Source: Streptomyces sp. Q6 | GTDB taxonomy: Bacteria; Actinomycetota; Actinomycetes; Streptomycetales; Streptomycetaceae | Length of the DNA stretch: 64,000 nucleotides | Assembly (NCBI RefSeq): GCF_036967205.1 | Contig: NZ_CP146022.1 | Span: 8,308,001 to 8,372,000, forward strand | Direction of reading: 5' to 3' | In this document: positions 16,317-24,679 of the stretch, piece by piece | How the letters are laid out: each line of letters opens with the position of its first letter | Position numbering within the stretch: position 1 is the first letter of the stretch | Program-made: the position numbers and the translations under genes | Notes under the pieces: model-generated | Told to the model about the DNA's origin: nothing | Seen by the model: the letters and a program-made list of their open reading frames with translations, nothing else | Database searches by the model: none

Positions 16317-17795
16317 TTGCAGCCCTCCATATCGGCGTCCGCACTCCGCCGTCCCCGAGCGCTCGTGCCCGTGCTCGTCTCGCTCGGGATGCTCGTCGCC
16401 GTCGTCAGCAGCCTCGGGGCCCCGCTCATCCCGACCATCGCCGCGCAGGACCACGTCTCCGTCTCCACCGCGCAGTGGGCGCTGACGGTGACGATGCTGG
16501 TCGGAGCCGTCGCCACGCCCGTCATGGGGCGCCTCGGCGACGGCCCCCACCGCAAGAACGTCATCCTCACCGGCCTCGCCGCCGTCCTCGCGGGCAGCGT
16601 CCTGGCCGCGCTCCCGCTCGGCTTCGTCTGGCTCCTCGCCGGGCGCGCGCTCCAGGGCGTGGGCATGGGCCTCGTCCCGCTCGCCATCGCCACCGCCCGC
16701 GACGCGCTGCCGCCGGCCCGTGCCAGGTCGGCCGTGGCGACCCTCTCGCTGACCACCGCCGCGGGCATCGGCCTGGGCTACCCGATCACCGGCCTGTTCG
16801 CGGAGTACCTCGGCATGGCCGCGGGCTTCTGGTTCGCCGCCGCCACGGCCGCCGCCGCGCTCGCCGCCACCGTGCTCGTCGTGCCCGCGCCGCCGCACCG
16901 GCCCGCCACCCCGATGGACGTCCCCGGCGGGCTGCTGCTCGCCGGCGGCATGGCGGCGCTCCTGATCGCCCTCGCCGAGGGGGAGCGGTGGGGCTGGAGC
17001 TCGCTACCGCTCCTCGGCCTCGCCGCGGCGACCGTGATCCTGCTCGGCGGCTGGATCGCGCACTCGCTGCACGCCGCCCACCCCCTGGTACGGATCCGGC
17101 TCGTCAGGGACCGTGGCGTGCTCCTCGCCAACCTGACCACGATGGTCGGCGGCGTCGGCACGTACCTCCTGATCTCCCTCGTCACCCGGTACGTCCAGAC
17201 GCCCACGTCCGCTGGGTACGGCTTCGGCGCGTCCATCGTCGTCACCGGCCTGCTGCTCGTGCCGTTCTCCGCGGCCAGCCTCGTCACCGGCCGTCTCGTG
17301 CGGGCGCTGGGCAGTGCCGCGACCCCCGCCCGCATGCTGCCGCTCGGCTGCCTGCTCTCCCTCGGAGCCCTGGTCTGCTTCCTGCTCGGCCGCTCCAGCC
17401 TCTGGGGCATCGGCGCGATGATGTTCCTCGCCGGACTCGGTGTCGGCGTGACCTTCGCCGTGACGCCCGGCCTGATCGTCGGCGGCGTGCCCGCGGAGGA
17501 GACCGGCAGCGCCATGAGTTTCAATCAGGTCGTGAAGTACATCGGATACTCGACCGGCAGCGCCCTCAGCGCCGTCATCCTCCAGGCCGCCACCGCGCCG
17601 GGCGACGCGCTCCCGGCCGACGACGGCTACCGCACCGCGGGCCTCGCCGGCTGCACCGCCTTCGTGATCACCGGCATCCTCGCCGTCGTCCTCACCCGCG
17701 TGGGCCCGCGCGACCGGCCCTCCGTCGTCGCGGCCGGGCGGGCCACGCTCGCCGTGGCCGGCGACGAACCGCGCCCCGAACCGAGCCGCCCGTGA
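16317..17795 (+). CDS. MFS drug/solute exporter (DHA2-like, about 14 TM)
   Basis: 492-residue polytopic membrane protein with about 14 hydrophobic helices. Motif A-like GRLGDGPHRKNV follows helix 2, and GRALQGVGMGLVPLAIA matches motif B. Such transporters export drugs or metabolites using the proton gradient. The longest start is a TTG at 16317 with GGGA upstream; GTG codons near 16369 are alternatives, since the next upstream ATG in frame is blocked by a stop. The stop overlaps the TetR start (GTGA), forming a regulated efflux operon. Confidence 0.85.
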   Translation: MQPSISASALRRPRALVPVLVSLGMLVAVVSSLGAPLIPTIAAQDHVSVSTAQWALTVTMLVGAVATPVMGRLGDGPHRKNVILTGLAAVLAGSVLAALPLGFVWLLAGRALQGVGMGLVPLAIATARDALPPARARSAVATLSLTTAAGIGLGYPITGLFAEYLGMAAGFWFAAATAAAALAATVLVVPAPPHRPATPMDVPGGLLLAGGMAALLIALAEGERWGWSSLPLLGLAAATVILLGGWIAHSLHAAHPLVRIRLVRDRGVLLANLTTMVGGVGTYLLISLVTRYVQTPTSAGYGFGASIVVTGLLLVPFSAASLVTGRLVRALGSAATPARMLPLGCLLSLGALVCFLLGRSSLWGIGAMMFLAGLGVGVTFAVTPGLIVGGVPAEETGSAMSFNQVVKYIGYSTGSALSAVILQAATAPGDALPADDGYRTAGLAGCTAFVITGILAVVLTRVGPRDRPSVVAAGRATLAVAGDEPRPEPSRP

Positions 17796-18364
17796 GCGCC
17801 GGAACCCCCGCCGCGCGCCGCAGTTCGGCCCGCAGCCGCGAGGAACTGCTGCGCGCCGCCACCGAACTCTTCTCCGAGCGCGGCTACGACCGCACCACCA
17901 TCCGCGAGATCGGCGACCGCGCCGGCGTCGACCCGGCCCTCATCGCCCGCTACTTCGGCAGCAAGCCCCTCCTGTACGTGGAGGTCCTCAAGGCCGAGCA
18001 CGGTGACACCCCGCCCGACGACCTCCTCACCGCACCCCGGCTGCGGGAGGTCGCCGCACGCGCGGAGCGGCGCGGTCCCGTGCCGCTGCTGCGCGTCGCC
18101 GTCCAGCCGCTGAGCGACCCGGCCGCCCAGGACGCCACCCGCGCGGCGCTGCGGGCCCGCCTCGTCGAACCGCTGCGCGCACGCTTCGCCCGCGAGGGCC
18201 GAGACCGTCCCGGACTGCGCGCCGACGTCCTCGTCGCCGCGGTCGCCGGCGTCCTGCTCGCCCGCCACTCCGGCGCCTTCGAGGACCTGGCCGACGCCGA
18301 GGTCGACGAGGTCGTCGACGTACTCCTGGAAACACTCGACGGCGCCGGCGCGGACCGCGCCTGA
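17792..18364 (+). CDS. TetR-family regulator coupled to the MFS exporter
   Basis: 190-residue repressor. The HTH lies at residues 15-60: REELLRAATELFSERGYDRTTIREIGDRAGVDPALIARYFGSK, a canonical TetR N-terminus. The C-terminal domain is short and helical. GTG 17792 overlaps the MFS stop, giving strict co-translation. It probably represses its own operon from the inverted repeat at 16246-16280, with a transported drug as inducer. Confidence 0.88.
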   Translation: MSAGTPAARRSSARSREELLRAATELFSERGYDRTTIREIGDRAGVDPALIARYFGSKPLLYVEVLKAEHGDTPPDDLLTAPRLREVAARAERRGPVPLLRVAVQPLSDPAAQDATRAALRARLVEPLRARFAREGRDRPGLRADVLVAAVAGVLLARHSGAFEDLADAEVDEVVDVLLETLDGAGADRA

Positions 18365-18411
18365 ACCCTTATCGCTGGCGCCGCCTCAGCGGCCTCGGAC
18401 AGGATGGACCC

Positions 18412-19341
18412 ATGAAAACGATCTCCTTCGCCCCGACCGGGCCGCAGGCATCCAACGTGATCCTCGGCCTGATGCGTATCGCGGAACTCCCCGACAAGGA
18501 CATCCGCGCCCTCTACGACAGCGCCCGGGACGCCGGGATCAACACGTTCGACCACGCGGACATCTACGGCCCCGAGCGCCACGCCTGCGAGGAGCGCTTC
18601 GGGCAGGCCGTCGAACTCACCGCGGCCGAGCGCGAGTCGATCGTCATCCAGAGCAAGGTCGGCATCCGCTCCGGCTACTTCGACTTCTCCCACGAGCACA
18701 TCGTGCGCACCGTCGACGAGTCCCTGGCCGCCCTGCGCACCGACTACCTCGACCTGCTCCTGCTGCACCGCCCCGACACGCTCGTCGAGCCGGAGGAGGT
18801 CGCCGCGGCGTTCGACGCGCTCCACGCGGCGGGCAAGGTCGTGAACTTCGGCGTCTCGAACCACACCCCGGGCCAGATCGAACTCCTGAAGACCGCGGTG
18901 CGGCAGCCGCTCGTCGCGAACCAGGTCCAACTGAGCATCACCCACTGCCCGTTGATCGCTTCGGGCGTGGCCGCCAACATGGCCGGCCTCGACCAGTCCG
19001 TCAGCCGCGACAACGGCCTGCTCGACTACTCCCGCCTGAAGGGCATGACCCTCCAGGCGTGGTCCCCGTTCCAGAAGGGCTTCTTCGACGGCGTCTTCAT
19101 CGGTGACCTCGACAACTACCGCGAGCTGAACGCCGTACTCGACGAGCTGGCCGCCAAGTACGACGTGACGCCGACCGGCATCGCCGTCGCGTGGATCACC
19201 CGCCACCCGGCGCACATGCAGGTCGTGCTCGGCACCACCAACCCGGGCCGGGTCGCCGAGTCCGCGGCGGGCTCGGACATCCCGCTCACCCGCGAGGAGT
19301 GGTACCGCCTCTTCCGCGCGGCCGGCCACACCCTGCCGTAG
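18412..19341 (+). CDS. Aldo/keto reductase (YdhF-like)
   Basis: 309-residue (alpha/beta)8 NADPH oxidoreductase. The catalytic tetrad is visible: Asp in NTFDHADIYG with Tyr three residues later, Lys in IQSKVGI, and His in LLLLHRPDTL. The C-terminal QVVLGTTNPGRV segment binds the cosphosphate of NADPH. Closest in pattern to the YdhF-type branch acting on small carbonyls. The gene is monocistronic and ends at a bidirectional hairpin. Confidence 0.9.
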   Translation: MKTISFAPTGPQASNVILGLMRIAELPDKDIRALYDSARDAGINTFDHADIYGPERHACEERFGQAVELTAAERESIVIQSKVGIRSGYFDFSHEHIVRTVDESLAALRTDYLDLLLLHRPDTLVEPEEVAAAFDALHAAGKVVNFGVSNHTPGQIELLKTAVRQPLVANQVQLSITHCPLIASGVAANMAGLDQSVSRDNGLLDYSRLKGMTLQAWSPFQKGFFDGVFIGDLDNYRELNAVLDELAAKYDVTPTGIAVAWITRHPAHMQVVLGTTNPGRVAESAAGSDIPLTREEWYRLFRAAGHTLP

Positions 19342-19363
19342 GCGGTCCGCCCGCCACGATGTC

Positions 19364-19387
19364 GAGCGGCGGCCCCGGCCGCCGCTC
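19364..19387. terminator. Bidirectional hairpin terminator
   Basis: Perfect 11-bp inverted repeat (19364-19374 and 19377-19387) with a 2-nt centre between the convergent aldo/keto reductase and PPOX genes. It includes the PPOX stop codon. No T-run on either side. Confidence 0.6.
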
Positions 19388-19769
19388 AGACGGTGACGGA
19401 GATGCCGACGACCGGCTTCTTCGGCAGGTGCAGGGTCCTGGCGAACCAGTTCCCGACGCGCGACATGAGGTACCGCCGCGCGAGCAGGGTGCGGGCGGTC
19501 GCGGTGCCGGCGTCGTCGAGCAGGCGGGCCGTGCCGGGCAGCGTCGCCGCGTCCGGCGACGTCCGGCCGCGCACGTCGCAGACCGTCACGGTCACCGCCG
19601 CGTTGTTGCGGATCCGCCGGACCTTCCAGGAGTCGGCCGGCGTCACGACCAGAAGCTCCCGGTCGCCGCGGACCACGTGCCAGACCGGCGTCGCGACCGC
19701 GGTGCCGTTCTTCCGGTACGTGGTGAGGCTGATGTACTTGCTGCGGCTGATCTCGTCCATGGCTGACAC
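19386..19769 (-). CDS. PPOX-class (pyridoxamine-phosphate-oxidase-like) F420/flavin-dependent protein
   Basis: 127-residue split-barrel protein. ISLTTYRKNGTAVATPVWHVV is the characteristic first hairpin of the actinobacterial PPOX/F420-dependent oxidoreductase family, and VTPADSWKVRRIRNN matches the cofactor-phosphate binding region. These enzymes bind F420 or flavin and reduce diverse small molecules. Start at ATG 19769 or 9 bp inside at 19760; neither has a clear ribosome site. Confidence 0.82.
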   Translation of the reverse strand: MSAMDEISRSKYISLTTYRKNGTAVATPVWHVVRGDRELLVVTPADSWKVRRIRNNAAVTVTVCDVRGRTSPDAATLPGTARLLDDAGTATARTLLARRYLMSRVGNWFARTLHLPKKPVVGISVTV

Positions 19770-19905
19770 GCCCGGAGTCTATCGACCGGGGCCCGGACCG
19801 CCCCGCCGCCCGTACGACGTCCCTGCCCCCCAGAACCGTCCTTCACGTCGCCCGGCACCTCGCCGGGCGGCACAACAGACCCTTCCCACCCTGGAGTTGC
19901 AGCCC

Positions 19906-21111
19906 ATGCCCTTCGATGTCGCGGCGATCCGCGCTCAGATACCCGCCCTCGCGTCCGGCGCGGCCCGGTTCGACTCGCCGGGCGGGACGCAGACCCCGCG
20001 TCCGGTCATCGACGCGATCACCGCCGCACTGACCGAACCGCTGGCCAACCGCGGGCGGACGAACGAGGGCGAGCGCAACGCCGAGCGCATCGTGACCGAA
20101 GCCCGCTCCGCCCTCGCCGACCTCCTCGGCACCACGCCCGAGACCGTGGTGTTCGGCCGCAGCGCCACACAGCTCACGTACGACCTGTCCCGGACGCTGG
20201 CCAAGACCTGGCGGACCGGCGACGAGATCGTCGTCACCCGCCTCGACCACGACGCCGACATCCGGCCGTGGATCCAGGCCGCGGAGTCGGTCGGCGCCGT
20301 CGTCCGGTGGGCCGACTTCGACCCGGTCACCGGCGAGCTGCGCCCCGAGCACATCGCGGCACAACTGTCCGCGCGCACCCGGCTGGTCGCCGTCACCGCG
20401 GCCTCGAACATCCTCGGCACCCGCCCCGACCTGCCGGCGATCGCGGCACTCGCCCACGAGGCGGGAGCGCTGCTCCACGTCGACGCGGTCGGCTACGCCG
20501 CGCACGCCCTGGTGGACCTCGCCGCGTTCGGCGCCGACACCCTGGTCTGCTCGGCGTACAAGTTCCTCGGCCCGCACCTGGGCGTGCTCACCGGCCGCGC
20601 CGCGCTCCTGGAGTCGCTGCGCCCCGACAAGCTGCTCCCGTCCAGCGACGCGGTCCCCGAGCGCTTCGAACTGGGCACGCTGCCCTACGAGTTGCTGGCC
20701 GGCGCCCGAGCCGCCGTGGACTTCCTCGCGGGCCTCGACCCGGACGCGCGGGGCACCCGCCGCGAGCGGCTGATCGCGTCCTTCGCCGCGCTGGAGGAGC
20801 ACGAGCACGTTCTGGCCAAGCGGCTCGACCACGGCCTCGCCGACCTGGACGGCGTCACGGTGCACGCGCGATCCGCCTCCCCGTCCTCGATCCAGCTCTT
20901 CACCGTGGCGGGCCACCGGCCGGCCGAGGTCTCCCAGCACCTGTCCGCGCACGGCGTCGAAGCACCCGCCGGATCGTTCTACGCCATCGAGGCCGCGCAC
21001 CACCTCGGCCTCGGCGCCGAAGGAGGCGTCCGGGTGGGGATCGCGCCGTACAGCACCACGGAGGACGTCGACCGGCTGCTCGCCGCGCTGGCGCTGCTCG
21101 TACGCCCCTGA
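19906..21111 (+). CDS. Cysteine-desulfurase-like aminotransferase class V
   Basis: 401-residue PLP enzyme. HVDAVGYAAH carries the Asp (D193) that pairs with the PLP ring nitrogen, and SAYKFLGPH contains the Schiff-base Lys K219. The N-terminal FDSPGGTQTPRPVIDAI and ANRGRTNEGE segments match the cysteine-desulfurase-like subfamily rather than IscS or SufS; no active-site Cys loop is evident. Substrate unknown. Start at ATG 19906 with CTGGAG 9 bp upstream. There are no Fe-S assembly genes nearby. Confidence 0.85.
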   Translation: MPFDVAAIRAQIPALASGAARFDSPGGTQTPRPVIDAITAALTEPLANRGRTNEGERNAERIVTEARSALADLLGTTPETVVFGRSATQLTYDLSRTLAKTWRTGDEIVVTRLDHDADIRPWIQAAESVGAVVRWADFDPVTGELRPEHIAAQLSARTRLVAVTAASNILGTRPDLPAIAALAHEAGALLHVDAVGYAAHALVDLAAFGADTLVCSAYKFLGPHLGVLTGRAALLESLRPDKLLPSSDAVPERFELGTLPYELLAGARAAVDFLAGLDPDARGTRRERLIASFAALEEHEHVLAKRLDHGLADLDGVTVHARSASPSSIQLFTVAGHRPAEVSQHLSAHGVEAPAGSFYAIEAAHHLGLGAEGGVRVGIAPYSTTEDVDRLLAALALLVRP

Positions 21112-21152
21112 CTCGCTCCGCGCACCCGCGCCCGCGTGCGAGACTCGCGGGC

Positions 21153-21227
21153 ATGAACACCGCAGAACCCGAAGCAGCGACGCGGCGCCCCCGCGACACC
21201 GCGGCGGCAGCCGGGTCGCCCCGATGA
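21153..21227 (+). CDS. Possible 24-codon ORF overlapping the next gene
   Basis: ATG at 21153 opens a short Ala/Arg-rich frame that ends in a TGA overlapping the ATG at 21224. Translational coupling could drive the downstream small protein, which lacks a good ribosome site. The composition is unremarkable and it may be chance. Confidence 0.2.
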   Translation: MNTAEPEAATRRPRDTAAAAGSPR

Positions 21228-21481
21228 TGGCCCGCTCCAAGCTCATCCAGGAGCTGCGCCGTGGCGAGGCGGGCCACAGCAGCGCGGACGCCGCGCTGCT
21301 CGTCGAGAACTACACGCACCAGCTCGCCATGCGGCTGCGTGAGGCCGGCCACCGCGCGGCGGCCGATCTGATCGACCCGTGGGCGGGCCGCTGCACCTGC
21401 GGCGCGCCCGACGGGGACGACGAGGAGAGCCGGCAGACGCGCAGCTACTGGGACCACTCCCGCGCCTGCTCGCTCGCCTGA
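21224..21481 (+). CDS. Small conserved-type protein, function unknown
   Basis: 85-residue hydrophilic protein with a helical N-terminal half (KLIQELRRGEAGHSSADAALL) and cysteines near the C-terminus (CTCGAP and a final HSRAC) that could bind a metal. Two adjacent ATG codons (21224 and 21227) can start it. No motif recognised. Confidence 0.5.
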   Translation: MMARSKLIQELRRGEAGHSSADAALLVENYTHQLAMRLREAGHRAAADLIDPWAGRCTCGAPDGDDEESRQTRSYWDHSRACSLA

Positions 21482-21525
21482 CCATCGCCCCGCGGGACCG
21501 CCGCGACCTACGTAAGCTGGCAGGC

Positions 21526-22422
21526 ATGCGTACGCGACCCACGCTGACCTGGGAACCCACGGGTGACCCGCTGCCGGCCTCGACCGACCTGACAGCCGTC
21601 GTCGAGGCCGTGCGCGGGGGCGGCGTCGCCGTACTGAGCGGAGCGGGTCTCTCCACCGAGTCGGGCATCCCCGACTACCGCGGTGAGCACGGCTCGCTGC
21701 GCCGCCGGCACACGCCCATGACGTACGAGGAGTTCGTCGGGGACCCGCAGGCCCGGCAGCGCTACTGGGCCCGCAGCCAGCTCGGCTGGCGGGCCATGAC
21801 CCGGGCCGTCCCGAACACCGGACATCGTGCCGTCACCGCGCTCGCCGAGGCGGGCCACGTCATCGGTGTCATCACCCAGAACGTCGACGGGCTGCACCAG
21901 GCCGCCGGAGCCCGCGACGTGATCGAACTCCACGGCAGCCTGAGCCGCGTGATCTGCCTCACCTGCGGCGACCTGAGCGACCGCGCGGAGCTCGACCGGC
22001 GGCTGCGGGAGGCGAACCCGGAGTTCGAGGCCGACGCCGCCCGTCACCGGGCCGCACGCGTCAACCCCGACGGAGACGTGGAGCTGCCCCCGGAGGCCGT
22101 TCGCGCGTTCCGTGTGGTCCCGTGCACGGTGTGCGGGACCGGCGTGCTCAAGCCGGACGTGGTCTTCTTCGGTGAGAACGTGCCGCCCGAGCGGGTCGAG
22201 CGCTGCCGCCGTCTGGTGGCCGGGGCCACCACGCTCCTCGTGCTCGGCTCCTCCCTGACGGTCATGTCCGGGCTGCGCTTCGTGCGCCAGGCGGCCCGGA
22301 GCGGCGTACCCGTCCTGATCATCAACCAGGGACCCACCCGCGGGGACCGCTGGGCCGACCAGCGCGTCGAACGGCCGCTGGGCGAGGCCCTGACCGAGAT
22401 CGTGGCGCGGACGCGCGCCTGA
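21526..22422 (+). CDS. Sir2-family NAD-dependent protein deacylase
   Basis: 298-residue sirtuin. GAGLSTESGIPDYRG (residues 39-53) is the NAD-binding loop, TQNVDGLHQAAG follows, and the catalytic His is H136 in ELHGS. A zinc knuckle is formed by C144/C147 and C200/C203, with an unusually long 52-residue spacer between the pairs. It removes acyl groups from lysines using NAD. Typical streptomycete homologues regulate acetyl-CoA synthetase and other metabolic enzymes. Monocistronic. Confidence 0.93.
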   Translation: MRTRPTLTWEPTGDPLPASTDLTAVVEAVRGGGVAVLSGAGLSTESGIPDYRGEHGSLRRRHTPMTYEEFVGDPQARQRYWARSQLGWRAMTRAVPNTGHRAVTALAEAGHVIGVITQNVDGLHQAAGARDVIELHGSLSRVICLTCGDLSDRAELDRRLREANPEFEADAARHRAARVNPDGDVELPPEAVRAFRVVPCTVCGTGVLKPDVVFFGENVPPERVERCRRLVAGATTLLVLGSSLTVMSGLRFVRQAARSGVPVLIINQGPTRGDRWADQRVERPLGEALTEIVARTRA

Positions 22423-22427
22423 TTCGC

Positions 22428-22799
22428 TCAGCGCCCGGCGTCGCGCGCCACCTGCCGCGCCCACAGCACCAGCGGCACCTGGAGCGGAACCCTGGCCTGG
22501 GCCGCGCGCCGCAGCGGCGCCGGACGGTCGCGCCAGTCGACCGCCATCTTGACGTTCGCGGGCGCCACCGCCACGAAGAACGCGGCGGCGGCCGAGGCCG
22601 CGCGGGCGCGCGTGTGCGGCAGGGCGATGCCCGCGGCCAGCGCCAGTTCCACGACGCCGCTGGCCTGCGTCCACGTACGCGGTGATCCGGGCAGCGAACG
22701 CGGCACGATCGCGTCGAACGGCTTCGGCATCAGGAAGTGCGCGGCCCCCGCCCCGGCCAGGAGACCGGCGAGGAGGTGCGCGGAACGGGCGCGGGACAC
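22428..22799 (-). CDS. DoxX-like membrane protein
   Basis: 123-residue protein with three to four hydrophobic segments and the DoxX-like pattern (AHFLMPKPFDAIVPRSLPGS, then the VVELALAAGIAL helix). GTG start at 22799 with GGAGA upstream. Such proteins are linked to redox membrane functions, but this copy has no informative partner. Convergent with the sirtuin gene, 6 bp between stops. Confidence 0.7.
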   Translation of the reverse strand: MSRARSAHLLAGLLAGAGAAHFLMPKPFDAIVPRSLPGSPRTWTQASGVVELALAAGIALPHTRARAASAAAAFFVAVAPANVKMAVDWRDRPAPLRRAAQARVPLQVPLVLWARQVARDAGR

Positions 22800-22928
22800 G
22801 GGGATCTCCAGAGGTACGAGGGAGGTGAGGGAGGATGTCGCGCGATCCTACTCACGAGTAAGTCAGGGTGTCGAGACCGGAACGGACCGCGCCGGACGCC
22901 CCGGACAGCGCCGACGCCTCGCCGGACG

Positions 22929-24086
22929 TCAGCCGCGCAGGAGGGCGTTCAGCCGGGCGGCCTGCCGCGTCAGATGATCGCGCTCGGCCAGATTGGACGC
23001 CGTCCGCGCCGCCTCCGCGTACAGCCGCGCGGCCGTCCTCGGATCGCCGTCGCGCTCGTGGAGATGGGCGGCCACCGCGGCGTGGCGGGGCAGGGCGGGG
23101 TCCAGCGAGGCGAGCGCCGCGAGGCCCGCCCGCGGACCGTCCGCCTCACCGACCGCCACCGCCCGGTTCAGCCGGACGACCGGGCTGTCGGCGATCCGGA
23201 CGAGCTCGTCGTACCACTCGACGATCTGCACCCAGTCCGTCTCCTCGGCGGTGAGCGCGTCGGCGTGCAGGGCCGCGATCGCGGCCTGGACCTGGAAGGC
23301 GCCCAGGCGGTCACGGGCGAGGGCCGACTGGAGGATCACCACCCCCTCGGCGATCGCCCGCATGTCCCACAGCCCGCGGTCCTGCTCCGCGAGCGGTACG
23401 AGGCTGCCGTCCGGTGCGGTCCGGCCGGCACGGCGGGCGTGATGGAGCAGTATCAGGGCCAGCAGCCCGCTCACCTCGGGGTGGTCGATCGCGGCGGCGA
23501 GCTGCCGGGTCAGCCGGACGGCCTCGGCGGCCAGATCGACATCCCCGGAGTAGCCCTCGTTGAAGACCAGGTACAGCACGCGCAGCACCGTGGCGACATC
23601 GCCCGGCCGGTCGAACCGGACCCCGGACACGGTGCGCTTGGCCCGGCTGATGCGCTGCGCCATGGTCGCCTCGGGCACCAGATACGCCTCGGCGATCTGC
23701 CGGGTGGTGAGCCCGCCGACGGCCCGCAGGGTGAGCGCGACCGCCGACGACGGCGTCAGCGACGGATGGGCGCACAGGAAGTACAGCTGGAGCGTGTCGT
23801 CGGCGGACGGCGCGGGCCCGGGCGGCGGCTCCTCGTCGACGAGGTCCTCGCGCCGCCGCCGGGAGGCGTCCGCCCGCGTCGCGTCGAGGAACCGCCGCCA
23901 CGCCACGGTGACCAGCCACCCCTTCGGGTCCCGCGGGGGATCGGCGGGCCACACCCGGACCGCCTCGACCAGGGCGTCCTGCACGGCGTCCTCCGCCGCC
24001 GCGAAGTCGGCTCCGCGGCGGACCAGAATCCCGAGCACGCCTGGCGTGAGGCTCCTCAGAAGGGCCTCGTCCATGGCCGGGGTCAC
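22929..24086 (-). CDS. ECF42-type RNA polymerase sigma factor with C-terminal helical domain
   Basis: 385-residue sigma factor, far longer than a minimal ECF. Residues 1-75 carry sigma region 2 (DFAAAEDAVQDALVEAVRVWP), and 110-165 region 4 (LTTRQIAEAYLVPEATMAQRISRAK). The last 200 residues are TPR-like helices characteristic of group ECF42. No anti-sigma gene is present. ECF42 factors are genetically linked to DGPF-domain proteins, which is exactly the upstream partner here. GTG 24086 overlaps the partner's stop; ATG 24074 is an alternative start. Confidence 0.9.
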   Translation of the reverse strand: MTPAMDEALLRSLTPGVLGILVRRGADFAAAEDAVQDALVEAVRVWPADPPRDPKGWLVTVAWRRFLDATRADASRRRREDLVDEEPPPGPAPSADDTLQLYFLCAHPSLTPSSAVALTLRAVGGLTTRQIAEAYLVPEATMAQRISRAKRTVSGVRFDRPGDVATVLRVLYLVFNEGYSGDVDLAAEAVRLTRQLAAAIDHPEVSGLLALILLHHARRAGRTAPDGSLVPLAEQDRGLWDMRAIAEGVVILQSALARDRLGAFQVQAAIAALHADALTAEETDWVQIVEWYDELVRIADSPVVRLNRAVAVGEADGPRAGLAALASLDPALPRHAAVAAHLHERDGDPRTAARLYAEAARTASNLAERDHLTRQAARLNALLRG

Positions 24087-24490
24087 TCCGTGACGGTGGG
24101 CTGCACGCCGTAGAACGGCCGCAGTTCCAGCCACTCGTGGATCGGCTTCCCGCCCGCGCCGGGCGCCGCCGACAGCTCCCCGGCGAGCTCCACGGCACGC
24201 TCGTAGCTGTCGACGTCGATCACCATCCAGCCGGCGATGAGGTCCTTCGTCTCGGCGAACGGTCCGTCGGTGACCGGCGGGCGCCCCTCTCCGCCGTACT
24301 GGACCCATGTCCCCTCGGGGGCCAGCGCCTGGCTGTCGACGAACTCGCCGCTCTTCTCCAGACGGGCCGCGAAGTCGTTCATGTACCGCAGATGCGCCGA
24401 GATCTCCTCCTGCGTCCACTGGTCCATCGGCGTGCCGTCGACCGGGGCCGGAGCGCCTCGGTAGTGCTTCAGAAGCAGGTACTTCGCCAT
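24083..24490 (-). CDS. YCII-related DGPF-domain protein, ECF42 partner
   Basis: 135-residue ferredoxin-like-fold protein. The name-giving DGPF motif is at residues 75-78 (VTDGPFAETKDL), followed by GWMVIDVDSYERAVELA. Strong GAGGAG ribosome site before ATG 24490. Translationally coupled to the ECF42 gene. These proteins are the usual targets of ECF42 factors and their biochemical role is unresolved. Confidence 0.9.
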   Translation of the reverse strand: MAKYLLLKHYRGAPAPVDGTPMDQWTQEEISAHLRYMNDFAARLEKSGEFVDSQALAPEGTWVQYGGEGRPPVTDGPFAETKDLIAGWMVIDVDSYERAVELAGELSAAPGAGGKPIHEWLELRPFYGVQPTVTE

Positions 24491-24679
24491 GACGGTTCTC
24501 CTCGGTGCTGGTGCGGCCTCGTGTGGTCGCGTTCATCCCTGGGACGGAGCCGGATCCGGGTTCTCGACATCCTCGCCGAAGTACCTTCCCGGCGGCCACC
24601 GACGTCCGGCGGCGGCGCCGTCGCCGAGCGTCCCTGACCTGCGACCGCTAGCGTGTCGAGCGGTACATCGGAGAGTCAC

